Positions 8,150 to 16,063 of a stretch of 64,000 nt of DNA are shown in pieces; within the stretch, counting starts at the first letter, position 1; every line of letters begins with the position of its first letter. The DNA is from Nocardioides marmotae. Lineage in GTDB: Bacteria > Actinomycetota > Actinomycetes > Propionibacteriales > Nocardioidaceae. The notes beneath the pieces are model-generated. The model was not told where the DNA came from, did no database searches, and was given only the letters and a program-made list of their open reading frames with translations. The stretch covers positions 1,550,001-1,614,000 of the forward strand of contig NZ_CP053660.1 of the NCBI RefSeq assembly GCF_013177455.1. The letters run 5' to 3'. The position numbers were made by a program, and so were the translations under genes.

Positions 8150-8424
8150 TCATCCGCATCCTGGGCGAGGGCCAGTACGACGTGGCCGAGGACGCCGTCG
8201 AGCGGCTCAACGAGCTCGACTCCGCCGTCGAGAGCGCTATCCAGGCCTCCGACGAGCCCTCCTTCTCGACGGCGCTGGCCGCGCTGCTCGAGGCGGTCCG
8301 GTCGGTCGGTGCGGCTCACGCAGTCGACTCCCTCGACGAGTCCGACCTGATCCTCCCGCCCCCCGACGCCACGCTCGACGAGGTGCGCGCCCTGCTCAAC
8401 GACGACGGGCTGATCCCGGGCTGA
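8146..8424 (+). CDS. pspAA: PspA-associated protein PspAA
   Basis: Small (92-residue) acidic partner encoded beside PspA in actinobacteria; described from comparative genomics as PspAA, biochemical role not settled. Seen: MIIRILGEGQYDVAED at the N-terminus and an acidic C-terminal stretch (LILPPPDATLDEVRALLNDD) typical of the family. The start GTG overlaps the pspA stop, so the two proteins are likely made in a fixed ratio. Confidence 0.88.
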   Translation: MIIRILGEGQYDVAEDAVERLNELDSAVESAIQASDEPSFSTALAALLEAVRSVGAAHAVDSLDESDLILPPPDATLDEVRALLNDDGLIPG

Positions 8425-8440
8425 GCCTGGCTGCACCAGC

Positions 8441-8460
8441 CGGACCGCGCTCGCGGTCCG
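8441..8460 (+). terminator. short hairpin after pspAA
   Basis: cggaccgcg (8441-8449) and cgcggtccg (8452-8460) form a 9-bp stem with a very small loop. No T-run follows, so it could be an attenuator or processing hairpin rather than a full terminator between pspAA and htpX. Confidence 0.4.
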
Positions 8461-8500
8461 CCCTCAGGTTTCCCTTGGGATCCCCGCAGAGAATGGACTC

Positions 8501-9433
8501 ATGGCACGCACTCGCTTCCTCCCGGACCGGGGGCTGACCGCCCGGATGACGCTGGTCATGTTCCTGCTGGGTGCACTCTTCGTGGCGCTCATCGGTGCGC
8601 TGATGGGCATCTTCAGCCAGTACGGCGGGCCGGGCGCCGCGATCCTGGTCGGCGTCGCGGGTCTCGGCGTCGTCTGGTACCAGTGGTACTCCTCGGACAA
8701 GGTCGCGATGCGGGCCATGCGTGCGCGTGAGGTCAGCCCGCAGGAGGCCCCCGAGCTGCACGGGATGATCGACCGGCTCTGCGCGCTGGCCGACATGCCC
8801 AAGCCTCGCGTCGGCGTCGCCGACATGGCGATCCCCAACGCCTTCGCCACCGGACGCTCCCCGGACCGCTCGGTGGTCTGCGTGACCACCGGCATCCTCG
8901 GCACGCTGACCGCCGAGGAGCTCGAGGGCGTGCTGGCCCACGAGCTCTCCCACGTCGCGCACCGCGACGTGCTGGTGATGACGGTGGCCTCCTCGGCGGG
9001 CATCGTCGCCGGCATGCTCACCCAGGGCGCGCAGTACGGCGCGATGTTCGGTGGTGGCCGCCGCGACAGCAACAACAACAACGCGCTGCCCCTCTGGCTG
9101 GTGGTTCTCCTGGTCAGCGTGGTGACCTACGCGATCAGCTTCCTGCTGCTCAAGGTGCTCTCCCGCTACCGCGAGCTCTCCGCCGACCGCGCCGGCGCCT
9201 ACCTGACGATGAAGCCGCAGGCGCTCGCCTCGGCCCTGCAGAAGATCACCGGCGAGATGAACACCATCCCCGAGCGCGACCTGCGTGCCTCGAAGTCGAT
9301 GAACGCCTTCTTCATCGCCCCGGCCGTCCGCGGCATCTCGCTGCGCTCGCTCACCTCGACCCACCCGTCGCTCGAGCAGCGCCTCACGCAGCTCGCCGAG
9401 ATCCAGGCCGAGCTCGGCCGACCGACGACCTGA
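8501..9433 (+). CDS. htpX: HtpX-type M48 membrane metalloprotease
   Basis: Zinc endopeptidase that degrades damaged membrane proteins. The 310-residue protein starts with two helices (TARMTLVMFLLGALFVALIG; AAILVGVAGLGVVWYQWY), then the zinc site VLAHELSHVAHRD (HExxH) near residues 145-157, two further helices (SAGIVAGMLTQGAQYG; LPLWLVVLLVSVVTYAISF) and the third ligand region SRYRELSADRAGA. It sits between pspAA and pspAB, the usual actinobacterial grouping, which links it to envelope stress. GAGAAT, 6 nt before the ATG, is a weak -10. Confidence 0.95.
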   Translation: MARTRFLPDRGLTARMTLVMFLLGALFVALIGALMGIFSQYGGPGAAILVGVAGLGVVWYQWYSSDKVAMRAMRAREVSPQEAPELHGMIDRLCALADMPKPRVGVADMAIPNAFATGRSPDRSVVCVTTGILGTLTAEELEGVLAHELSHVAHRDVLVMTVASSAGIVAGMLTQGAQYGAMFGGGRRDSNNNNALPLWLVVLLVSVVTYAISFLLLKVLSRYRELSADRAGAYLTMKPQALASALQKITGEMNTIPERDLRASKSMNAFFIAPAVRGISLRSLTSTHPSLEQRLTQLAEIQAELGRPTT

Positions 9434-9443
9434 GAGGTCACTG

Positions 9444-10022
9444 ATGGGGTTCTGGCAGTCGGTCATGGGGCGCTCCCGCCCGAAGCAGGCCAACCTGGAC
9501 TCGCTCTTCATGGTCCCCAGCGCGGCCATCACGCTGCAGACGGCCATCGGGCTGACCCCCACTGGCGACGGCTCGGTCTGCTACCGGGCGGCGGCCGGCG
9601 CGGGGTTCAGCGAGACGCAGGGTGACGTCCTGGAGCTGCTCCGCGACGCCGCCGACGCGCCGCAGGTCGACGTGAGTGCCGACTCCTTCGGCTTCACCTG
9701 GCTGCAGGTCCATCGCGACCCGTCGGACACCGGGGGCCTCTGCACCGACCTGCACGCGGTCAACACCACCCTCGAGGCCGAGGGGTTCGGTCCGGCGCTG
9801 CTCTGCTCGCTGGTGCCCTTCGCCGACGCCTCCGGTCGCAAGGTCGGCTTGGTCTACCTCTACAAGCAGGGCACGTTCTACCCCTTCGCGCCCCGTCCGG
9901 GCGCCGGCCAGCAGCGCGACAACCTGTTGGAGATCCAGGTCCGGGACACGCTCTCCGCCGAGCTCCCGATCGAGCAGGACCTCTCTCGCTGGCTCGCCAT
10001 CTGGGGCGCGCCGGGCCTCTGA
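9444..10022 (+). CDS. pspAB: PspA-associated protein PspAB
   Basis: A 192-residue soluble protein of the PspAB family, which co-occurs with PspA, PspAA and HtpX in actinobacteria; its molecular role is not established. Recognised by the N-terminus (MGFWQSVMGRSRPKQANLDSLF kept in part: GFWQSVMGRSRPKQANLD), GFTWLQVHRDP in the middle and KVGLVYLYKQGTFYPFAP with EQDLSRWLAIWGAPGL at the C-terminus. It starts 10 nt after htpX with GAGAGG upstream, so the two are probably one transcript. Confidence 0.88.
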   Translation: MGFWQSVMGRSRPKQANLDSLFMVPSAAITLQTAIGLTPTGDGSVCYRAAAGAGFSETQGDVLELLRDAADAPQVDVSADSFGFTWLQVHRDPSDTGGLCTDLHAVNTTLEAEGFGPALLCSLVPFADASGRKVGLVYLYKQGTFYPFAPRPGAGQQRDNLLEIQVRDTLSAELPIEQDLSRWLAIWGAPGL

Positions 10023-10142
10023 GCCCCGCGCGCGCGACCCCGTGAGGACGGGCGTCCGCGGCGTCACCGGCCGCCCGGTCGATCGTCGGACGACCGGCGG
10101 CAGCGCCGTACGATCCCCGAACCAGGACGAAGGAGCCGAGTG

Positions 10143-10665
10143 GTGACCGCCACCCACCCGACCGACGAGGTTCGCGTCGCGCAGGTCGGCGAGTACCGCG
10201 TCATCACGCCCGGCTCGGCGGCGAGCTGCAGCGCCGGCCCGTCGACCTGGACGCCGTGATGCGCGACGTCACCGAGGACCTCACCACCGCGCTCGCGGGC
10301 GCGACCCTCGACGTCGAGCGCCTGCCGGTGGTCACCGGCGACCCGGTCCAGCTGCGCGCGGTCCTGCAGAACCTGGTCGCCAACGCCGCGACGTTCGTCC
10401 GGCCCGGCGAGAAGGCTCACGTGGGCGTGCGGTGCGAGCAGCGCGACGGGAGGTGGCGCATCGAGGTCGTGGACCGGGGGATCGGCGTCCCCGCCGCGGA
10501 CGCCTCCGCGTCTTCCAACCGCTCGCCCGGGTCGACGAATCCGTCGAGGGGTCGGGCATCGGCCTGACCACCTGCCGGCGCATCGTCGAGGCCCACGGCG
10601 GGCGGATCGGGCTCGAGGAGTCGCCGTACGGCGGCACCACCGCCTGGTTCGAGCTCCCCGCCTGA
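10143..10665 (+). pseudogene. decayed sensor histidine kinase (HATPase domain remnant)
   Basis: Pieces of a histidine kinase lie in three frames. A GTG at 10143, with GAAGGAG upstream and a TACGAT -10 at 10109-10114, opens a 38-codon reading frame ending at 10257-10259. A second frame from about 10202 encodes LGGELQRRPVDLDAVMRDV and the HATPase N and D boxes (AVLQNLVANAATF; IEVVDRGIGVP) to about 10500. A third frame carries the G2 box and end (VDESVEGSGIGLTTCRRIVEAHGG ends the family; seen here as EGSGIGLTTCRRIVEAHGG). The phospho-acceptor domain and all sensor domains are missing. At least one large internal deletion plus a frameshift near 10500 are needed to explain this. The promoter and start region still look intact. 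Confidence 0.8.
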
Positions 10666-10683
10666 CCCCCGCCCGCCCGGCGG

Positions 10684-11856
10684 TCAGTCCTTCGAGGTGC
10701 GCCCCGGCAGCGCGAGCATCCGCTCGAGGGCGACCAGCGCCCACTTCTCGGTCTCGGCGTCGACGGTGATCTGGTTGGGGACCGTGCCGGCGACGAGGGA
10801 CTCCATCGCCCACACGAAGTGCGGCAGGTCGATCCGGTTCATCGTCGAGCAGTAGCAGACCGTCTTGTCGAGGAAGACGATGTTCTTGTCCGGGTGGGCG
10901 TTCGCGAGCCGCTTGACCAGGTTGAGCTCGGTGCCGATCGCCCAGCTCGAGCCGGGCGCGGCGGCCTCGATGGTCTGGATGATGAATTCCGTGGAGCCGA
11001 CGAGGTCGGCCTTGAGGACGACCTCGTGCTGGCACTCGGGGTGGACCAGGATGTTGATGCCGGGGATGGTCGCGCGCAGCTCGTCGACGACCTCGGGGGA
11101 GAAGCGCCCGTGGACCGAGCAGTGGCCCTTCCACAGGATCATCTTCGCGTCGCGCAGCTGCTGGGGGGTGAGGCCGCCGTTGGGGCGCAGCGGGTTCCAC
11201 ACGACGCAGTCGTCGAGGGCGAGCCCCATCTTCAGCACGGCGGTGTTGCGCCCGAGGTGCTGGTCGGGGAAGAAGAGGACCTTGGCGTCCGGCTTCTGCT
11301 CGAAGGCCCACTCCAGGGCGACCTCGGCGTTGCTGGAGGTGCACACCACGCCCCCGTTGCGCCCGCAGAAGGCCTTGATGTCGGCGCTGGAGTTCATGTA
11401 CGTCACCGGGACGACCGAGTCGACGACGCCGGCGTCCGCGAGCGCGTCCCAGGCGTCCTCGACCTGCGCGAGGCGGGCCATGTCGGCCATCGAGCACCCG
11501 GCGGCGAGGTCGGGCAGCACGACCTTCTGGTCCGGCCCGGTGAGGATGTCGGCGGACTCGGCCATGAAGTGCACGCCGCAGAAGACGATGAACTCAGCGT
11601 CCGGACGGGCCGCGGCCTCGCGGGCGAGCTTGAAGGAGTCGCCGGTCACGTCGGCGAAGTCGATGACCTCGTCGCGCTGGTAGTGGTGGCCCAGCACGAA
11701 GACCCGGTCCCCGAGAGCGGCCTTCGCGGCGCGGGCGCGTGCGACGAGGTCGGGGTCGGAGGCCGCGGGCAGGTCGCCCGGGCACTCGACGCCCCGCTCG
11801 GAGGTGCGGTCCACGCCGCGGCCGAGGGGGAGGAGGGGGAGGTCGACGGTCGTCAT
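10684..11856 (-). CDS. nadA: quinolinate synthase NadA
   Basis: 4Fe-4S enzyme that condenses iminoaspartate with dihydroxyacetone phosphate to quinolinate in de novo NAD synthesis. The 390-residue protein shows VFVLGHHYQRDEVIDFAD, FCGVHFMAESADIL, LPDLAAGCSMADM, VTYMNSSADIKAFCG, HPECQHEV and FLDKTVCYCSTMN, which include the candidate cluster Cys residues. No nadB or nadC neighbours are present, so it appears to be a single-gene unit. A TAGGAT -10 lies 7 nt before the ATG. Confidence 0.97.
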   Translation of the reverse strand: MTTVDLPLLPLGRGVDRTSERGVECPGDLPAASDPDLVARARAAKAALGDRVFVLGHHYQRDEVIDFADVTGDSFKLAREAAARPDAEFIVFCGVHFMAESADILTGPDQKVVLPDLAAGCSMADMARLAQVEDAWDALADAGVVDSVVPVTYMNSSADIKAFCGRNGGVVCTSSNAEVALEWAFEQKPDAKVLFFPDQHLGRNTAVLKMGLALDDCVVWNPLRPNGGLTPQQLRDAKMILWKGHCSVHGRFSPEVVDELRATIPGINILVHPECQHEVVLKADLVGSTEFIIQTIEAAAPGSSWAIGTELNLVKRLANAHPDKNIVFLDKTVCYCSTMNRIDLPHFVWAMESLVAGTVPNQITVDAETEKWALVALERMLALPGRTSKD

Positions 11857-11863
11857 GGGCCGG

Positions 11864-11869
11864 ATCCTA
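11864..11869 (-). promoter_or_regulatory. -10 element of nadA (leaderless)
   Basis: On the minus strand TAGGAT ends 7 nt before the ATG at 11856. Confidence 0.45.
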
Positions 11870-11889
11870 AACGTGTGAGGTGGCAGCGC

Positions 11890-12768
11890 TCACAGCAGCG
11901 CACCTGAGTGAACGTAGGGAGCCGGCGGCTTCATCCCGCGCAGGCCGAGGTAGCCGTCCTGGGTGAGGTCCAGCCCGGCCGCGAGGCCCACGTCGAGCGC
12001 CCACTGGTTCGCGCCGGTGACGTGCCCCACGCCGACCGGTCCGGTGGACTCGGCCAGCGCCGCCCACAGCAGCCGGGCGGCGGTGCGCCGGTCCGAGGCG
12101 GCGAGCAGGGCGGGGCCGCGGTGGTCGAGGTAGACGTAGCCGCGGCCGGTGGAGGTGTCGGAGACCAGCAGCCGCCAGGTGCGCAGCATCAGCTCGTGGT
12201 CCGGGCCGTGGCCGGCCCCGCGGGCGAGCCGGTCCAGGGAGTCCATCAGGTCGACGTCGCCGGCGGAGCCGTCGCGGACCTTCTCCACCACGGGGATCGC
12301 GGTGCGGTCCACGGTGCCGCTCAGCCGCATCTGCGGGTGCAGCTCGAAGCCGGCGCGGTGGTAGGTCCGGACCGCCCGGGCGTCGGTCGAGGACGACAGC
12401 ATCCCGCGCAGGCACGCCCGGCCGTGGTGCAGCGCCGCGGCGAGCAGGGGCCGCCCGATGCCGCGCCCCTGGCGGCCCGGCAGGACGGCGTACGTCGCCA
12501 GACACCAGAGGGTCTCCCGGCGGAAGGAGGTGGCGAGCCCCACGACCCCGCCCGCGTCCTCGGCGACCCAGCAGCCGGCGGGGTCGGTGCGGACCAGGTG
12601 CCGGGTGCGCTCGATCCAGGTCGCGCGGTGGGCCGGCGTCCGCGGCGTCGGCTCGGGGTCGGCCACGCGGCGGGCGTGCCGGTCCACCTCGAGGAAGGCC
12701 GCGCCGCTGACGGCCTCGGCGGCCGCCACGTCGTCCTCGGTCATCGGCCGGATGAGGAGGTCGTCCAC
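11890..12768 (-). CDS. GNAT family N-acetyltransferase
   Basis: Predicted acetyltransferase of 292 residues, long for a GNAT. The first half is a complete GNAT fold with the acetyl-CoA loop LATYAVLPGRQGRGIGRPLL and ARAVRTYHRAGFELHPQM after it. The second half (from about residue 150) looks like a degenerate second GNAT domain (LLAASDRRTAARLLWAALAE; GVGHVTGANQWALDVGLAAGLDL), as in some two-domain GNATs. The GTG at 12768 is preferred to that at 12777, because TAGGGT (12776-12781) overlaps the latter and ideally positions a leaderless start at 12768. The substrate is unknown. Confidence 0.75.
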   Translation of the reverse strand: MDDLLIRPMTEDDVAAAEAVSGAAFLEVDRHARRVADPEPTPRTPAHRATWIERTRHLVRTDPAGCWVAEDAGGVVGLATSFRRETLWCLATYAVLPGRQGRGIGRPLLAAALHHGRACLRGMLSSSTDARAVRTYHRAGFELHPQMRLSGTVDRTAIPVVEKVRDGSAGDVDLMDSLDRLARGAGHGPDHELMLRTWRLLVSDTSTGRGYVYLDHRGPALLAASDRRTAARLLWAALAESTGPVGVGHVTGANQWALDVGLAAGLDLTQDGYLGLRGMKPPAPYVHSGALL

Positions 12769-12775
12769 GCCCCGC

Positions 12776-12781
12776 ACCCTA
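12776..12781 (-). promoter_or_regulatory. -10 element of two-domain GNAT gene (decides the start)
   Basis: TAGGGT on the minus strand ends 7 nt before the GTG at 12768 and overlaps the other in-frame GTG at 12777, so only the downstream start can be used from this promoter. Confidence 0.45.
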
Positions 12782-12800
12782 GGTCCGCGAGGATGGCGCC

Positions 12801-13874
12801 ATGCGCATCCTCGTGGCCCCGGACAAGTTCGCGGGCACCCTGACCGCCGTCGAGGCGGCCGACGCGATCGCCGCCGGCTGGCGACGCCAGGCCCCCCTCG
12901 ACGAGCTCGACCTGTGCCCGATGGCCGACGGCGGCCCGGGGTTCGTCGACGTGCTGCACGCCGCGCTCGGGGGCGAGCTGCTCGCCGTGACCGTCCGCGG
13001 GCCGTTCGGCGAGCCGGTCCCGGCGACGCTGCTGCTGGCCGGCCCGACGGCGTACGTCGAGAGCGCCCAGGCGTGCGGGCTGCACCTGACGGGCGGGGAG
13101 CGCGCCGAGGAGGCCTCGACGTACGGCGTCGGGGAGCTCGTCGCCGCCGCGGTGGCGGCCGGCGCGGCCGAGGTCGTGGTCGGCCTCGGCGGCAGCGGCA
13201 CCAACGACGGGGGAGCGGGGCTCCTGGCCGCGCTCGGCGCGACCGCGGACCGCCCGCTCGACGGCGGCGTCGCGGCCCTGGGCGGCATCACCCGCGTCGA
13301 CCTGCCGCAGCTGTCGGTCCGGCTGGTGGCGGCGACCGACGTGGACAGCCCGCTGACCGGCCTGTTCGGCGCGACCAAGACCTTCGGGCCGCAGAAGGGC
13401 ATCCCCGAGGAGCGGTTGCCGGCCCTCGACGGGGTCCTCGAGGAGCTCGCGGTCGCCGTCGACCGGCGCACCTCGCTGGAGAAGGGGGCCGGGGCGGCCG
13501 GCGGCCTCGGCTTCGCCCTGCTGGCCCTGGGCGCGCGGCGCGCTCCCGGCATCGAGCTCGTCGCCGACGCCGTCGGCCTCGAGCGCCGGGCCCGGGCGGC
13601 GGACCTGGTGCTCACCGGCGAGGGTGCCTTCGACTTCTCCAGCCGGTCGGGCAAGGTGCCGTACGGCGTCGCCGCGTGTGCCGCGGAGGCGCTGCGGCCC
13701 TGCGTGGCGCTCGCCGGCCAGGTGCTCGTCGGCGCGCGGGAGATGCGGGCGCTCGGCGTGGAGTCGGCCTACTCCCTCGTGGAGCTCGTGGGGGAGGAGC
13801 GGGCCTTCGGCGACCCCGCCGGCGCCCTCGCCGACCTGGCCGCCCGGGTCGCTCGGACGTGGTCCCGGGAATAA
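12801..13874 (+). CDS. glycerate kinase (GK-II/GarK family)
   Basis: ATP-dependent kinase phosphorylating D-glycerate, linking glyoxylate/glycerate use to glycolysis. The 357-residue protein shows family motifs in order: ILVAPDKFAGTLTAVEAADAI at the N-terminus, CPMADGGPGFVDVL near 40, GLGGSGTNDGGAGLLAALGA near 130-150, VDSPLTGLFGATKTFGPQKG near 190 and LTGEGAFDFSSRSGKVPYGV near 275. In M. tuberculosis a homologue sits at the same position beside the erpA-like gene (Rv2205c, from memory). It is divergent from the GNAT gene. Confidence 0.92.
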   Translation: MRILVAPDKFAGTLTAVEAADAIAAGWRRQAPLDELDLCPMADGGPGFVDVLHAALGGELLAVTVRGPFGEPVPATLLLAGPTAYVESAQACGLHLTGGERAEEASTYGVGELVAAAVAAGAAEVVVGLGGSGTNDGGAGLLAALGATADRPLDGGVAALGGITRVDLPQLSVRLVAATDVDSPLTGLFGATKTFGPQKGIPEERLPALDGVLEELAVAVDRRTSLEKGAGAAGGLGFALLALGARRAPGIELVADAVGLERRARAADLVLTGEGAFDFSSRSGKVPYGVAACAAEALRPCVALAGQVLVGAREMRALGVESAYSLVELVGEERAFGDPAGALADLAARVARTWSRE

Positions 13875-13944
13875 CCGCTCGTGTGCGACCATTGAACTCG
13901 TCTGTACCGCAGCACCGTCCCCGCGATCCCATGGGAGCAACCAC

Positions 13945-14307
13945 ATGACCGAGCAGGTGGACACCACCACTGAGCGCCGCACCGACCAGATCAACCTGAG
14001 CTCCGTCGCGGCCGCGAAGGTGAAGAGCCTCCTCGAGCAGGAGGGCCGCGACGACCTCGCGCTGCGCATCTCCGTGCAGCCGGGTGGCTGCTCCGGGCTG
14101 CGCTACCAGCTCTTCTTCGACGAGCGCACCCTCGACGGCGACGTCACCACCGACTTCGACGGCGTGACCGTCGTGGTCGACCGGATGAGCGTGCCCTACC
14201 TCAACGGCGCGATGATCGACTTCGTCGACAGCATCGAGAAGCAGGGCTTCACGATCGACAACCCGAACGCCACCGGGTCCTGCGCCTGCGGCGACTCGTT
14301 TCACTGA
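13945..14307 (+). CDS. erpA: A-type iron-sulfur carrier ErpA/HesB
   Basis: Carrier that receives 4Fe-4S clusters and hands them to target enzymes. The 120-residue protein has the three ligand Cys of the family: one in SVQPGGCSGLRYQLFF and two in the C-terminal GSCACGDSF. ATG 13945 is chosen over longer readings because GGGAG lies about 8 nt upstream and the rest of the N-terminus is variable in the family. A strong terminator follows. NadA nearby is a possible client, but that is inference. Confidence 0.95.
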   Translation: MTEQVDTTTERRTDQINLSSVAAAKVKSLLEQEGRDDLALRISVQPGGCSGLRYQLFFDERTLDGDVTTDFDGVTVVVDRMSVPYLNGAMIDFVDSIEKQGFTIDNPNATGSCACGDSFH

Positions 14308-14315
14308 CGAACACC

Positions 14316-14354
14316 AGAACGGCCCCCGAGGACCATGTCCTCGGGGGCCGTTCT
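14316..14354 (+). terminator. strong intrinsic hairpin after erpA
   Basis: A perfect 17-bp stem (agaacggcccccgagga at 14316-14332 with its complement at 14338-14354) closes a 5-nt loop, 9 bp past the erpA stop. Only a short T-poor tail follows, as is common in actinobacteria. Confidence 0.85.
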
Positions 14355-14383
14355 GCGTTGTCACCCTGGGCGGGCGCCTCACC

Positions 14384-14424
14384 GGGTCTCGACACGCCGG
14401 TCGCGCGGCTTGCTCGACCACCGA
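14384..14424. repeat. REP-like intergenic element
   Basis: gggtctcgacacgccggtcg with the matching ctcgaccaccg 10 nt later reads on the minus strand as GGTGGTCGAGCAAGCC...GTGTCGAGACC. This is a form I recognise as a dispersed intergenic repeat in Nocardioides, Microbacterium and relatives (from memory). Only one copy was noticed in this window. Confidence 0.5.
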
Positions 14425-14447
14425 TGACTGAGCCCGCTGGCGCGGAC

Positions 14448-14711
14448 TCAATCCAGGTGCAGGTGCAGCGCGTTCGCGAGCCGCTGGGCGGCATCGTCGA
14501 TGCGGATGTCGCGCTTGGGGACCTCACGGGGGAACTGGTCGAACGCCAGGCTGGGGACCGGCGCGGCGGCCGCGCGGGCCAGCCGGTCGAAGCGGTCCAG
14601 CCGCAGGTTGCGGCCGACGGCGAGGCAGTCGTCGTGCATCTCGCGGACCGTGGCGGCGTCGTCGTACGCCGGGCGCCGGAGGGGCTGCCCGAGGGGCTGC
14701 TGAGGGGTCAT
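14448..14711 (-). CDS. hypothetical protein, 87 residues
   Basis: Not recognised. From the ATG at 14711 it encodes a soluble, Arg- and Asp-rich protein: MTPQQPLGQPLRRPAYDDA, then VREMHDDCLAVGRNLRLDRFDRLARAA and a C-terminal RDIRIDDAAQRLANALHLHLD. There are no membrane segments or metal motifs. It is supported as a gene by a TAGCGT -10 placed exactly 7 nt before the ATG and by its position between two clear units, divergent from the adenosine-kinase-like gene. Confidence 0.55.
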   Translation of the reverse strand: MTPQQPLGQPLRRPAYDDAATVREMHDDCLAVGRNLRLDRFDRLARAAAAPVPSLAFDQFPREVPKRDIRIDDAAQRLANALHLHLD

Positions 14712-14718
14712 GTCCTCG

Positions 14719-14724
14719 ACGCTA
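14719..14724 (-). promoter_or_regulatory. -10 element of the 87-residue gene
   Basis: TAGCGT on the minus strand ends 7 nt before the ATG at 14711; leaderless arrangement. Confidence 0.4.
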
Positions 14725-14761
14725 GGGGCTACCGCGGGGTAGCTGTACGGGTACCGATGGG

Positions 14762-14767
14762 TAGGGT
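14762..14767 (+). promoter_or_regulatory. -10 element of the PfkB kinase gene
   Basis: TAGGGT ends 8 nt before the ATG at 14776; with the opposite -10 at 14719-14724 it defines a compact divergent promoter. Confidence 0.4.
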
Positions 14768-14775
14768 CTGGTGCC

Positions 14776-15762
14776 ATGCCCTCACCGCGGCCGCTGCTCA
14801 TCGCTGGCTCGATCGCCACCGACCACCTGATGACCTTCCAGGGCAAGTTCGAGGACTCCCTGGTCGTCGAGCAGCTGCACAAGCTCTCGGTGTCCTTCCT
14901 CGTCGACGACCTGGAGATCCGCCGCGGCGGAGTCGCGCCGAACATGTGCTTCGGGCTGGGTCGGCTGGGGCTGCGCCCGGTGCTGGTGGGGGCCGCCGGC
15001 GAGGACTTCGGCGACTACCGGTCCTGGCTGGAGCGGCACGGCGTGGACTGCTCGCACGTGCGCATCTCCGAGAGCAAGCACACCGCCCGCTTCGTGTGCA
15101 CCACCGACGCCACGATGGCGCAGTTCGCGTCGTTCTACCCCGGCGCGATGGCCGAGGCGCGGCTCATCGAGCTCCAGCCGATCGTGGCCGCGGTCGGTGA
15201 GCCCGAGTACGTCCTCATCGGCGCCGACGACCCCGAGGGGATGCTGCGCCACACCGAGGAGTGCCGCCAGCGCGGGTACGCCTTCATCGCCGACCCGAGC
15301 CAGCAGCTCGCGTTCGGCGAGGGCGAGCTGATCCGCCAGCTGGTCGACGGGGCGGCGCTGCTGTTCTCCAACGAGTACGAGTCGCACCTGATCGAGCAGA
15401 AGACCGGCTGGTCGGCCGAGGAGGTCCTCAGTCGGGTCGGCACGCAGGTCACGACGCTGGGCGCCGAGGGCGTCCGCGTGCGCCGGGCCGGCGAGCCCGA
15501 CATCGTGCTGCCCGCCGCGAAGGACGTCACCGCGGTCGAGCCGACCGGGGTCGGCGACGCGTTCCGCGCCGGGTTCCTCGGCGCGCTGGCCTGGGACGTC
15601 GGCCTGGAGCGGGCGGCGCAGGTCGGCTGCGTGCTCGCGGCGTACGTCGTGGAGACGGTCGGCACCCAGGAGTACACCTTCACCTCCGAGCAGTTCCTCG
15701 GTCGGCTCGAGCACTCCTACGGTGCCGAGGCCGCGGCGGACATCCGCCCCCACCTGGTCTGA
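14776..15762 (+). CDS. PfkB family carbohydrate kinase, adenosine kinase-like
   Basis: PfkB-fold kinase of 328 residues. Seen: LLIAGSIATDHLMTFQGKF at the N-terminus, the di-glycine RRGGVAPNMCFGLGRLGL near 48-65 and the catalytic anion-hole/base segment EPTGVGDAFRAGFLGAL near 255-271 (Asp of GVGDAF). Position and sequence style match mycobacterial AdoK (Rv2202c), which phosphorylates adenosine; the usual alternative is a sugar kinase. No sugar uptake genes are adjacent, which favours the nucleoside reading. It is convergent with the TusA-like gene. Confidence 0.8.
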   Translation: MPSPRPLLIAGSIATDHLMTFQGKFEDSLVVEQLHKLSVSFLVDDLEIRRGGVAPNMCFGLGRLGLRPVLVGAAGEDFGDYRSWLERHGVDCSHVRISESKHTARFVCTTDATMAQFASFYPGAMAEARLIELQPIVAAVGEPEYVLIGADDPEGMLRHTEECRQRGYAFIADPSQQLAFGEGELIRQLVDGAALLFSNEYESHLIEQKTGWSAEEVLSRVGTQVTTLGAEGVRVRRAGEPDIVLPAAKDVTAVEPTGVGDAFRAGFLGALAWDVGLERAAQVGCVLAAYVVETVGTQEYTFTSEQFLGRLEHSYGAEAAADIRPHLV

Positions 15763-15811
15763 CCCGACCGGTCCGGCCGGCTCCGACCGGGGCCGGCCGG
15801 TAGCGCCGGGC

Positions 15812-16063
15812 TCAGCCGGTCCGGCGCACCAGGTAGCGCGGCGACCCGTCGGCGGCGGTGTCCTCGCCGACGTACTCCTGGCCGCGCATGCGGCACCACG
15901 CGGGCACGTCGGTGCGCGCGGCGACGTCGGTGGCCACCACCGCGACGACCTCGCCGACGGGGACCTCGCCGACCCGGCGGCCGAGGTGGATCACCGGCAG
16001 TGGGCAGAGCATCCCGCGGCAGTCGAGCTCGAGCGCGACGGCCGGCGCCGGCTCCTCGCTCAC
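15812..16063 (-). CDS. TusA-like sulfur carrier protein
   Basis: An 83-residue sulfurtransferase of the TusA/SirA/YedF fold that would carry a persulfide on the Cys of LDCRGMLCPLPVIHL, the family CPxP motif near residue 20. It also has a second potentially reactive Cys in PAWCRMRGQEY. The start GTG overlaps the stop of the cysteine desulfurase by 4 nt, so the pair likely works as sulfur donor and acceptor. The final target (thiolated tRNA, cofactor or another relay) cannot be read from the sequence. Confidence 0.85.
   Translation of the reverse strand: MSEEPAPAVALELDCRGMLCPLPVIHLGRRVGEVPVGEVVAVVATDVAARTDVPAWCRMRGQEYVGEDTAADGSPRYLVRRTG

Noticed and set aside
10023-10037. Alternating CG tract after pspAB
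   Set aside because: Too short and expected by chance at this GC content.
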